A DNA stretch of 6,413 nucleotides from Candidatus Thorarchaeota archaeon MP11T_1 (GTDB lineage Archaea; Asgardarchaeota; Thorarchaeia; Thorarchaeales; Thorarchaeaceae): contig PJET01000225.1 of NCBI GenBank assembly GCA_002825515.1, positions 1-6,413 on the forward strand, written 5' to 3'. Shown piece after piece: positions 1 through 5,963 of the stretch. The first letter of the stretch is position 1, and each line of letters begins with the position of its first letter. The notes below the pieces were generated by a model. The model worked only from the letters and a program-made list of their open reading frames with translations. It ran no database searches and was not told where the DNA came from. The position numbers and the translations under genes are program-made.

Positions 1-293
1 ATGAATACCTGTCTGGTTATGACACAAACTCCCTGAAAATTCCGTCAAACCAATTACCTACTACCGAACAATCTGTGATCCTTCTCTTCAATCCCGGGAA
101 GAAGTGTCAAGTCATCCTTAGAGCAAATAAAATGCCCCTAGAAGCCTCAGAATACATTATGAAACCAGTAATCCAACTTGGAGGAAAAGGCGGAGGAAGA
201 GGAGATGTATATACTGGTGGTTTCGTTGATGTTCAAGACCCAGTGGCATTGTACAATACAATCGTTTCTGAGGTTCGAAAATTAATTGTATAA
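1..293 (+). CDS. alaS: C-terminal end of a DHHA1-domain protein, probably alanyl-tRNA synthetase (5' end outside window)
   Basis: The reading frame is open from the left edge (first full codon at position 3) to the TAA at 291-293, giving 96 residues with no stop, so the gene begins upstream of the window. A GTG at 75 is in frame but is not needed as a start. The signature is GGKGGGRGDVYTGG near the C-terminus, followed by a short terminal helix (ALYNTIVSEVRKLIV). Alanyl-tRNA synthetases end in the same way, with a glycine-rich GGKGGGRPDMAQAGG-type motif in the DHHA1 (C-Ala) domain, which contributes to tRNA binding and dimerisation. In full-length AlaRS the catalytic and editing domains lie further N-terminal and would be off the window. 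The second half of the motif is degenerate here (DVYTGGF rather than DMAQAGG). A different DHHA1 protein, such as a long AlaX editing protein or a DHH phosphoesterase, is therefore possible. DHHA1 assignment is fairly firm; AlaRS is the likeliest owner. Confidence 0.68.
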   Translation, partial: EYLSGYDTNSLKIPSNQLPTTEQSVILLFNPGKKCQVILRANKMPLEASEYIMKPVIQLGGKGGGRGDVYTGGFVDVQDPVALYNTIVSEVRKLIV

Positions 294-372
294 TCTTGCT
301 CGAATTTTTCCGAATCCTAAAAATAATTGATGAATAGGAATAATCACTATTGCTGACTCTATGGTTCTTGCT
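294..372. terminator. Convergent intergenic gap with a T-run on each strand (weak terminator candidate)
   Basis: This 79-base gap separates two convergent genes. The plus strand has T5 at 305-309, 12 bases after the stop codon of the DHHA1 gene. The minus strand has T5 opposite A5 at 319-323, downstream of the YbjN-like gene. Archaeal RNA polymerase terminates at U-tracts without needing a strong hairpin, so both runs are plausible 3' ends. The only inverted repeat seen is TCCTA (315-319) with TAGGA (335-339), which is short and widely spaced. The location is suggestive; the sequence signal is weak. Confidence 0.3.
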
Positions 373-828
373 TTATTCCAACCCATGCTTCGCAGCTATC
401 TCGGTCCAAAATTTCTTGACAGCCCATGGGACAGCTAGAAACTCTTCACGAAATCCATCAAAATTCAATCCCCTAATCATTAATTCTTGGGAAGTGCCAA
501 TAAATCCTCTCGGTTCATCAAAATCAAAACAGACCTCAGCATATTTTCTGTTACAACGAAGAAGATCCATAATGACGGTCTGTTTCTTCTCAGGAGGTAT
601 CTTGTCTAGTGGGTATACATCAGAGTAAATCTGAACCCATTTTAATCCAGGTTTGATGAAGACTGTGTACTTGAACGATAAGGAATCGTCTTCGGTTGAC
701 TCACTTGCAAGCTGTTCATCCTTCCTTTCACTGAAAACAAGTTCAAAGAAACCCTCTTCCTCATTCCAGTAATGCTTCATATTTAGAAGATTCAAATAAT
801 CCTCGATTTGGCTCCTAACATCAACCAA
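373..828 (-). CDS. YbjN / type III secretion chaperone-like domain protein, 151 aa
   Basis: This is a small acidic soluble protein with no signal peptide or membrane segment. The pattern fits the YbjN / T3S-chaperone-like fold. It has an N-terminal helix (VRSQIEDYLNLL, residues 4-15), then beta strands with an acidic, low-complexity loop (about 33-50). Next come a strand ending in KWVQIYSDV (63-71), a helix ending in MDLLRCN (87-93), the strand pair YAEVCFDFDEPRGFIGTSQEL (96-116), and a long C-terminal helix (VPWAVKKFWTEIAAKHG). The 'LL..N......f..d..g.i' core is what I recognise. Members are usually regulatory or chaperone-like with no enzymatic activity, so no substrate can be named. The start is TTG at 828 because GGAGG lies 7 bases upstream; the next in-frame Met (residue 17) would remove the first helix. 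It lies 63 bases after the glycosyltransferase gene on the same strand but has its own promoter-like element, so it is probably expressed separately. The gene is near certain; the fold is a moderate call. Confidence 0.72.
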   Translation of the reverse strand: MVDVRSQIEDYLNLLNMKHYWNEEEGFFELVFSERKDEQLASESTEDDSLSFKYTVFIKPGLKWVQIYSDVYPLDKIPPEKKQTVIMDLLRCNRKYAEVCFDFDEPRGFIGTSQELMIRGLNFDGFREEFLAVPWAVKKFWTEIAAKHGLE

Positions 829-835
829 TCTACTT

Positions 836-840
836 CCTCC
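836..840 (-). promoter_or_regulatory. Shine-Dalgarno GGAGG that fixes a TTG start
   Basis: Read on the minus strand, GGAGGAAGTAGA runs directly into TTG at 828, leaving seven bases between GGAGG and the start codon. No in-frame ATG lies near this spacing. The site therefore supports TTG initiation for the YbjN-like gene. Confidence 0.7.
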
Positions 841-864
841 GAAAGGATAGGGTAAGTATGTCTG

Positions 865-877
865 ATTTAAGGATTTG
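865..877 (-). promoter_or_regulatory. Archaeal BRE/TATA-like promoter of the YbjN-like gene
   Basis: On the minus strand the sequence is CAAATC followed by CTTAAAT (box at 865-871), in the 63-base gap after the glycosyltransferase stop. The purine-containing AA element just upstream of a TTTAWA-like box fits an archaeal BRE plus TATA. There are 36 bases between the box and the TTG. Transcription would then start around 843, giving a leader of roughly 15 bases that just contains the GGAGG. The zinc-ribbon operon at the other end of the window has the same CTTAAAT heptamer. Confidence 0.45.
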
Positions 878-891
878 TAGGAATTAGAGAA

Positions 892-2511
892 TCAATAATC
901 AGTATACTCCCAAAAAATCTGATAGACAGACATCGTCGGTCTTCCACCACCAACATGAACCTCAGGTGGAATGGTTACTGTGTACACCATCTCGTAGGCC
1001 AAGTATGAGAAGTAACGCATCCAATAAGAAAAGAGATCATTGAAATAGACAAAATAGTTGCAGCCATGCTCGCGAAGGTATGACAAAGTTTCTATTGGTG
1101 TCATATTTCCATGAATAATATCTGGACTTACTAGACCAGCTAGATCGATCATTGATCTATTTGAGATGTACCTGACAGCGCCTGCATCATGAGTGGCAAA
1201 AACAGCATCCTGTGGAGTATTCTCAGCTAGCCAATAACCAATGTTTACGTGTAAATCGTTTACTGTCTTGACTGCTTTTCCATAGTATGTTGCTTGGCTC
1301 ATGTAATGAGGGATAAGGGGTACAATAAGTACCATAAGAGCGAGCAAAGCAGCCACAGCCTTTGTTTCATTGGTTTCGTAAAATTTGAGAATTCCTACGA
1401 GAATAGCTTCAAGAATCCAAGCAGTAGCAATGATAGCCACCACGAAAAAGAGATTGAATACCGGAATGAGATACCTCGTGTTATTGATCAATGAAGCATA
1501 TGGTGCTGTCAATCTATACAAGACAGTCAGGATAACAGGAAACATCCATGGGAATGGTTTCCCCTTGACAATCAGGATAATACCTAGAAATACTCCCACA
1601 AGGAGAAATGGCATTTCCATCACAAATATGGTCCACCAAAAGTTCCAAGCTTCAATCTCGGATTCTAATGGAGTGTGTACTTTTGCATAGAATGTGTCAG
1701 GCAAAGGCAATCCTGTTACATTAATACAGTGGAGAATCCATGGCAAAACAACAAGGGCAGCCAAACCAGCTGACGCAAACAATGTGACAACTCGCTTTCT
1801 ATCAATCCTTTTCTTAAATACAAGAATAAGAAATCTAACGGGAACGCCAAGTGCAATTATGATTCCCTCCGGTCTTGATAGGTATGCAATCCCAACTACC
1901 ACTCCCAAAAGCAAATCATATTTGATATCCTCTTTATCGAGAATGATTATTGAGAAAAGCAGAACAAACATGAATAGGGGAGTTTCCATTCCGGATAGGA
2001 TTATCCAAGTATTTCGTGGCAGAATGACAAAACCAATGATGGATACAATTCCCCATAATCGACTTTCAGTATACTCAGTAACAATCATTCCAATTAAGAA
2101 CGTTGAAGCTATATAGAAGCACATTGATGTTAGATAGACGCCCCATGCCAATCCTACAGGATCAGCGGAAAAATGGAACAGAAAAGAGAGTATCACAGAC
2201 CAAAGAGGACTTGTTGATCCTGTACTTGGGTAACCGGGTGAATATTCCCAGGGAGTCCCCTCATAGATAGTCCTTGCATATTGAAGATGAATCCATGAGT
2301 CATCCAATGTGAAACCGGGATTGGTGTACGAAAGCATAGTGGATAGATAATATGCACAAGACAAACCTGAAGATAGAACTGCAGCTACAAAGACAGTGAG
2401 AGTTGTTCTATTCTTTACAAGCCATTTATGAAAATTACCAACATCCACAGCCGAGATCATCTCACTTGAGTCATTGATAATATTTCCAGAAAGCTCGTTC
2501 AATTCTCCCAC
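892..2511 (-). CDS. GT-C superfamily integral membrane glycosyltransferase, 539 aa
   Basis: The protein is polytopic, with roughly 10-11 hydrophobic helices between residues 36 and 402 and a soluble C-terminal region (about 405-539). GT-C hallmarks are visible. Asp70-Asp71 (TLDDSWIHLQYAR) lies in the first external loop after TM1, the usual place of the catalytic and metal-binding acids. GMETP is at 174-178, SRPEG at 212-216, LPDTFYAK at 270-277 and RYLIP at 346-350. The tail has WLAENTPQDAVFATHDAGAV and a 'DLAGLVSP' element (456-463), common in this class of arabinofuranosyl- or mannosyltransferase-like proteins. Such enzymes transfer a sugar from a polyprenyl- or dolichyl-phosphate donor to an acceptor on the outer face of the membrane. 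In archaea, S-layer or lipid glycan synthesis is plausible, but donor and acceptor cannot be read from sequence. It starts at GTG with only a weak AAAGAGAC ribosome site. ATG at 2460 (residue 18, before TM1) is an alternative. No sugar-pathway genes lie alongside. Confidence 0.82.
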   Translation of the reverse strand: MGELNELSGNIINDSSEMISAVDVGNFHKWLVKNRTTLTVFVAAVLSSGLSCAYYLSTMLSYTNPGFTLDDSWIHLQYARTIYEGTPWEYSPGYPSTGSTSPLWSVILSFLFHFSADPVGLAWGVYLTSMCFYIASTFLIGMIVTEYTESRLWGIVSIIGFVILPRNTWIILSGMETPLFMFVLLFSIIILDKEDIKYDLLLGVVVGIAYLSRPEGIIIALGVPVRFLILVFKKRIDRKRVVTLFASAGLAALVVLPWILHCINVTGLPLPDTFYAKVHTPLESEIEAWNFWWTIFVMEMPFLLVGVFLGIILIVKGKPFPWMFPVILTVLYRLTAPYASLINNTRYLIPVFNLFFVVAIIATAWILEAILVGILKFYETNETKAVAALLALMVLIVPLIPHYMSQATYYGKAVKTVNDLHVNIGYWLAENTPQDAVFATHDAGAVRYISNRSMIDLAGLVSPDIIHGNMTPIETLSYLREHGCNYFVYFNDLFSYWMRYFSYLAYEMVYTVTIPPEVHVGGGRPTMSVYQIFWEYTDY

Positions 2512-2541
2512 TGTCTCTTTGCATCGCCAATTTGGTCAAGA

Positions 2542-2556
2542 CTATATGTCTTTCGT
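2542..2556 (-). promoter_or_regulatory. BRE/TATA-like promoter of the GT-C glycosyltransferase gene
   Basis: Minus-strand ACGAAAGA is followed by CATATAG (box at 2542-2548). There are 30 bases between the box and the GTG at 2511. With the usual archaeal spacing, transcription would begin only about 6-8 bases before the start codon. A nearly leaderless mRNA would explain why this gene lacks a convincing Shine-Dalgarno. This is inferred from spacing and box quality only. Confidence 0.4.
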
Positions 2557-2601
2557 AGAAGAGATACTTTCGGGCAACTCCCTCACCTATCTCGTAATCC
2601 T

Positions 2602-2622
2602 TCTAGTAAGAATCATCTAGTA
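2602..2622. repeat. Direct repeat of TCTAGTA upstream of the Nre gene
   Basis: TCTAGTA occurs at 2602-2608 and again at 2616-2622, 14 bases apart, in the divergent intergenic region. The core CTAG is a tetramer that many prokaryotes avoid. The spacing is not a whole number of helical turns. The repeat could be a regulator site for the Nre gene or a chance pair. No good TATA box was found on the plus strand in this gap. Confidence 0.3.
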
Positions 2623-2686
2623 GAGAACTCATTTAGCAAAATCAATGTTTTTGATTGATGGGTCTGAATTCAGTAAGGGGAAGGCA

Positions 2687-3850
2687 ATGGCACTCGATCA
2701 AGCTCGAACGACTCAGCTGCAACTTGAACAAGCAGAATCAAGTCGTCATCTAACAGCATTCAGTCCACCCGGTATTGCTATTGAGGCTGTAAAATATCCA
2801 TTCTTAATGGCGGGTGTGTTGGCTTCAACAGAGCCTTCGGAATATCTATCCATATACGATCATCCTGAGTCATGGATAGGTTTGGATAGAGAAGCTATCT
2901 TATCTATGAGGAGAAGGTTGTATAGGTTCATAGTTACAATCGATGCACGCAGCAAAGAACCATTGAATTTTGTAGAAGCACTGCAGACAATTGCCCTTTC
3001 TGTTAGCCCAGTAGCGATTGAAGTCGAAGCCACGAACCTTCCCCCAAGAAATCTGCAACCTCTCGGAGGACAACTTCCAGCAAGTGCACCAGTCGAAATT
3101 AGATCATTGGAGATTGTATCAAATCCTGAAATCAGTAGAGTAGCTAAAAGAATTGTAGAACTTGATATCCCTGCTTCTGAGGCTGCTTGGAAACTACTTG
3201 ATTATGACTACTCTCTTGACCAAGTTGCTCGTCTAATGTCAGTGGGATTACTAGGTCGAATAGACAGTCGAAGATTCGTTCCGACAAGGGGAGCATACAA
3301 AGCTGTGATAGATGCATACATCAGTCGTTGTTTAATGGAACTTTCTGATAAGAATACATTCTCCTCTTTCAGAATCGGGATGTCTGAGATACATGGAGAG
3401 AATTTCACAATATTCACTCAACCTGGAAAACCACAGGTTGATTATTTCAGAATCGAAAGAACCCAAAGAGGGTTTGACCGTGATTTAAGCCTAGATGGAG
3501 TCAAGTATATTACATTGGATCCGAAGACATCCGTTTATGCAGACCACGCAAGATTCTCTATGTACCAAGATTTTGTTAAGAGAGGAGAGTCAGCGCATGT
3601 GACCATTTTCCATTATGCACGGAATTGCAATAATGATATTCTTGGACCTTGGCTTGTTCGTGCAGGTGTGAATTCCGCACTTGAATCTGACCAGGTAATC
3701 CTTGATAATAAAGAAAATGCAATTTCAGTTCTTGAATCATTATTAACTCCAGACATCAATGTTTGGACCAAGAAAGAATCACTCCTTGATGATTTCGGAG
3801 GAGTCTTCAAGACTGAAGAAAACTCATCACCACTAAGTAGATTGTCATGA
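2687..3850 (+). CDS. Nre-family archaeal DNA-repair-associated protein (NreA/NreB-like), 387 aa
   Basis: The domain order matches the two Nre domains. The N-terminal part has FSPPGIAIEAVKYP (25-38; family form 'SPPsvFVGr.gYP'), HPESW (59-63) and the helix with Arg75-Arg76. The central block is LMSVGLLGRIDSRRFVPTR (183-201; family 'LS.G.LG...R..VPTRW'). The C-terminal part has HARFSMYQDF (287-296) and HYARNCNNDILGPWLVR (309-325). Family members bind PCNA and have been linked to DNA-damage tolerance. Two things are odd. The cysteine-rich N-terminal motif expected in NreA is absent; the only cysteines are in SRCLME and RNCNND. The C-terminal PCNA-binding peptide is at best degenerate (ESLLDDFG, 364-371, Glu in place of Gln). 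ATG 2687 is preferred because AGGGG lies six bases upstream. ATG 2645 would add 14 residues but has no ribosome site. The gene is divergent from the glycosyltransferase and appears to be a single-gene unit ending at the convergent terminator. Confidence 0.82.
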   Translation: MALDQARTTQLQLEQAESSRHLTAFSPPGIAIEAVKYPFLMAGVLASTEPSEYLSIYDHPESWIGLDREAILSMRRRLYRFIVTIDARSKEPLNFVEALQTIALSVSPVAIEVEATNLPPRNLQPLGGQLPASAPVEIRSLEIVSNPEISRVAKRIVELDIPASEAAWKLLDYDYSLDQVARLMSVGLLGRIDSRRFVPTRGAYKAVIDAYISRCLMELSDKNTFSSFRIGMSEIHGENFTIFTQPGKPQVDYFRIERTQRGFDRDLSLDGVKYITLDPKTSVYADHARFSMYQDFVKRGESAHVTIFHYARNCNNDILGPWLVRAGVNSALESDQVILDNKENAISVLESLLTPDINVWTKKESLLDDFGGVFKTEENSSPLSRLS

Positions 3851-3890
3851 AAAAAGAAAAAAGAGTGTAGGAGTAGACCTACACTTTCTC
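3851..3890. terminator. Bidirectional hairpin terminator between convergent genes
   Basis: AGTGTAGG (3864-3871) pairs perfectly with CCTACACT (3878-3885) around the loop AGTAGA, and the pairing continues weakly outward. On the plus strand the stem is followed by TTTCTCTTT and a T-rich stretch. On the minus strand it is followed by CTTTTTTCTTTTTT (opposite 3850-3863). A stem with a T-tract on both sides, lying between the Nre stop at 3850 and the zinc-ribbon stop at 3879, is a textbook convergent terminator. The TAG stop of the minus-strand gene (3879-3881) lies inside the stem. Confidence 0.75.
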
Positions 3891-4850
3891 TTTGGCTTCT
3901 TTTCTAGAAGCGCCTTTATACATTAAAACTAGACCAAGGATTGTCAGAAGACCACCTGATAGTAGACCGCCGCCTGGAAATATCGCTCCGAATCCAAGAA
4001 GATCGAGGGCTAGGGCAATCAAACCAATGCCTATCAAAAGCATTATGAGACCAACACCTATGCCTGCAGCTCTGAATGCCATGGATCTTGGATACTTGCT
4101 CTCAATCACATATCCAGTTGGAGCAGAAACGGAGGCTCTGTATTTCCTATTCCCATACCGATACTCAAGCTCCCAAACTGGAACATGAATCAAGAATGTT
4201 TCACCTACATCAATCCTGTCTTCCCTTGACTCAATTTTGTCAACTTCTGACAGGATCAGTTGAGTCTGTCGATCCATTGCCATCTGTTTGGCAGCTTCTT
4301 TTGCTTGCTCCAATGTCATAGTACTATGGAGTACTTTCCCATCAAACTCTTCTGCATGAGCATGGCTGAAGAATTCCTTGGCTCGAGTTGGAATTGGATG
4401 CCCACGAACATCGGGATCGATTTCCTTAACAGCTGCGATATTAATCTCATGTCTTCGAGTGAATTGGCCAGATTCTGGCTTCCAGTAATATTCAATGTTT
4501 TTGTAGGCACCTCTCCGCTGTGGCCATTCATTGTGAAAATGAGCATCTCTGCCAAGTCCACGATATGTGGTGTCAGCGTCGACTCTGCTTATCCAAAATG
4601 GATACCAGATTTGTTGTGTCTGGACAAACTTTGCTTGTACGGCAAGGTCAGCTGGAACACCGAGCTGTTTAGACACCCAATCGAGAAGGGTTGTCTGTGA
4701 CTCGTATTGATCAAAGTGCACACGTATCATGTAGTGGTCCTGAAACTTTGCGCCATCTGTCGTTTGGGCAGTGCCACAATAAGGACAGACTAGCAAAAGA
4801 TCTCCAGGTCCAGTTTGAAAATCTGCATCACAAAACGCACATCTTGCCAT
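3879..4850 (-). CDS. Membrane-anchored zinc-ribbon protein (second gene of paralogous pair), 323 aa
   Basis: The N-terminus holds a zinc ribbon: Cys4-X2-Cys7, then Cys22-X2-Cys25 (CPYCGTAQTTDG). A soluble region of about 220 residues follows. It contains WYPFW (82-86) and a later HVPVW (222-226), each followed by a 'Y.y.g..Y.a' strand pattern. The second ends in a tGyvie..yPrS segment (245-256). Two hydrophobic helices (about 261-283 and 291-311) with a glycine-rich turn (FPGGGLLSGG) end in a basic tail (SRKEAKEKV). Both ends and the ribbon should therefore face the cytoplasm. The architecture resembles bacterial TFIIB-type-zinc-ribbon membrane proteins such as the YdjG group, which occur near SPFH proteins; that likeness is by pattern only. 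The upstream neighbour is a paralogue with identical ribbon spacing. The start is ATG 4850 with GGGGTGAT three bases before it, overlapping the upstream stop codon, so translation is probably coupled. Molecular function is unknown. Confidence 0.8.
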   Translation of the reverse strand: MARCAFCDADFQTGPGDLLLVCPYCGTAQTTDGAKFQDHYMIRVHFDQYESQTTLLDWVSKQLGVPADLAVQAKFVQTQQIWYPFWISRVDADTTYRGLGRDAHFHNEWPQRRGAYKNIEYYWKPESGQFTRRHEINIAAVKEIDPDVRGHPIPTRAKEFFSHAHAEEFDGKVLHSTMTLEQAKEAAKQMAMDRQTQLILSEVDKIESREDRIDVGETFLIHVPVWELEYRYGNRKYRASVSAPTGYVIESKYPRSMAFRAAGIGVGLIMLLIGIGLIALALDLLGFGAIFPGGGLLSGGLLTILGLVLMYKGASRKEAKEKV

Positions 4851-4851
4851 A

Positions 4852-4861
4852 ATATCACCCC
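4852..4861 (-). promoter_or_regulatory. Shine-Dalgarno overlapping the upstream stop codon (translational coupling)
   Basis: On the minus strand GGGGTGATAT precedes ATG 4850. The TGA inside GGTGAT (4855-4857) is the stop codon of the upstream zinc-ribbon gene. GGTGAT matches the 3' half of the canonical AGGAGGTGAT. A ribosome finishing the first gene would be sitting on the initiation site of the second. Confidence 0.65.
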
Positions 4862-5892
4862 TTCTTTGTCCGCTCGGTCATAATCAACACCCTAAACCCA
4901 AAGAATGTCATGATTATCCCTAAAATCATGGACGCTATTCCACCAATCGTGAACAAGGTATCAGCTTCAGGAGTTGCATTTAGTCCCATGAGAAACAGCT
5001 CTCCACCGACACCAGCCACAATAATTCCAATTAGACCAATAATAGTCCAAAGAACGCGCTGGCCTCTACTAATAGGAATCTCTCCAAGAACAACTTTTCC
5101 AGTGTTCCCATCAATTGCACATTTGTAGAGGTCTCCTTGGTACTTATACCGTACCAAGGAAAATGGTGCTTGCAGATATGTTGTTCCTCTGACACTAGTT
5201 GTTGTTCTGCAATCAAAAAGCTCAGCCAATCCACTAGCTGCTTGAGATCGATGCCTATCAGCTACACGCCCATGGACAGTCTTCTCAAACTCTTCTGAAC
5301 CAATCTCTGCATTCAGGATTGTTGGTTCAAGGTCTTTTATCTTCTCAAAATCATAAGGAACTGTATGACTCAGTTTGACGGTGTTAAGATAATCCTCAAT
5401 ACCATAAAACCTAGCACCTTTTCTAGCCAAGAGAGGTTCATCAGTGTCTGTATGAATCTCATCTTGAACAGGTACGTATCCTGTTTCGTAGTCAGTATAG
5501 GTTTCTGTTCTCGTGTTACCATCAGAATCCCTAACAGTCCTAGTTTTTTGTACCGGAACTTGGACGGTTTTGTATCCCTTGTAGTATGAATCAGCTTTTA
5601 CTTTTGCGGTCCATACAGGAACATAGATCAGTCGATTTTCTACAACTTGCGCGTCTTTCACAAGAGATTTGTTCATTCCCTTATTTTTGTCGAGAAAGTT
5701 GCGGAATCCTTCTGTTCGAGTTTCCCCATCGACAGCAGTTTCCATCAGATGATCACCAATTGCTTTTCCTTCATCTGTGGTAGTGCTGCCACAATATGTA
5801 CAAGTAATAACCACATCGTCGGGTCCGGTCTTCACATTTCCATTGCAGACGGGACACTTAAACATGTCCGCTGCTTCTGCTTCTGAACCCAT
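4855..5892 (-). CDS. Membrane-anchored zinc-ribbon protein (first gene of paralogous pair), 345 aa
   Basis: A zinc ribbon near the N-terminus (Cys13-X2-Cys16, Cys31-X2-Cys34, CPVCNG and CTYCGS) has the same CX2C-X14-CX2C spacing as the next gene. The middle region has IYVPVW (89-94). It is followed by a Thr/Val/charge-rich segment (about 108-152) with a likely beta hairpin around RDSDGNTRTE. A later strand block APFSLVRYKYQGDLYKC (242-258) ends in DGNTGKVVLGEIPIS (261-275), a 'G.TGkv.g..P.s' element known from bacterial zinc-ribbon membrane proteins. Two helices (about 279-304 and 312-337) precede a basic tail (TERTKKG), so the soluble part is probably cytoplasmic. ATG 5892 is chosen over an in-frame TTG two codons upstream. 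The GGAG at 5902-5905 is nine bases from the ATG but only three from the TTG. It is the first gene after a promoter and ends four bases before its paralogue begins. Role unknown; a scaffold or stress-responsive membrane complex is speculation. Confidence 0.8.
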   Translation of the reverse strand: MGSEAEAADMFKCPVCNGNVKTGPDDVVITCTYCGSTTTDEGKAIGDHLMETAVDGETRTEGFRNFLDKNKGMNKSLVKDAQVVENRLIYVPVWTAKVKADSYYKGYKTVQVPVQKTRTVRDSDGNTRTETYTDYETGYVPVQDEIHTDTDEPLLARKGARFYGIEDYLNTVKLSHTVPYDFEKIKDLEPTILNAEIGSEEFEKTVHGRVADRHRSQAASGLAELFDCRTTTSVRGTTYLQAPFSLVRYKYQGDLYKCAIDGNTGKVVLGEIPISRGQRVLWTIIGLIGIIVAGVGGELFLMGLNATPEADTLFTIGGIASMILGIIMTFFGFRVLIMTERTKKG

Positions 5893-5928
5893 TTTCAAAC
5901 TCTCCGGAGTCTGTGTCTAAAGGCAATT

Positions 5929-5963
5929 TGTGACATAGGCATTTAAGACTTCGTCACATAGCC
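5929..5963 (-). promoter_or_regulatory. Promoter of the zinc-ribbon operon with flanking repeats (possible operator)
   Basis: On the minus strand CGAAGT is followed by CTTAAAT (box at 5941-5947), a BRE/TATA-like pair. There are 48 bases between the box and the ATG, implying a leader of roughly 25 bases that includes the GGAG. On the plus strand the box is bracketed by TGTGACATAGGC (5929-5940) and CGTCACATAGCC (5952-5963), which agree at 9 of 12 positions and start 23 bases apart. Within them TGTGAC and GTCACA also form a 6-base inverted repeat. Sites straddling a TATA box would be well placed for a repressor. The promoter call is moderate; the operator is inferred. Confidence 0.45.

Noticed and set aside
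350..628. 92-residue plus-strand open frame
   Set aside because: It is antisense to the YbjN-like gene, which has a strong Shine-Dalgarno, a promoter and a recognisable fold. The plus-strand translation has no protein-like pattern.
1294..2116. Three plus-strand open frames opposite the glycosyltransferase
   Set aside because: They are antisense shadows of a gene with clear GT-C motifs and membrane helices; their translations show no domain and they have no ribosome sites I could support.
3208..3810. Minus-strand open frames opposite the Nre gene
   Set aside because: They are short and composition-driven, and they overlap conserved Nre motifs on the other strand.
3892..4700. Several open frames overlapping the second zinc-ribbon gene on both strands
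   Set aside because: The annotated frame has four zinc-ligand cysteines, a coupled ribosome site and two membrane helices; the others have none of these.
4910..5886. Open frames overlapping the first zinc-ribbon gene
   Set aside because: All are alternative-frame or antisense shadows of the cysteine-bearing frame; no domain or start signal is visible.
5893..5898. TTG two codons upstream as the start of the first zinc-ribbon gene
   Set aside because: The GGAG would be only three bases from the TTG but nine from the ATG at 5892, so the ATG is favoured.
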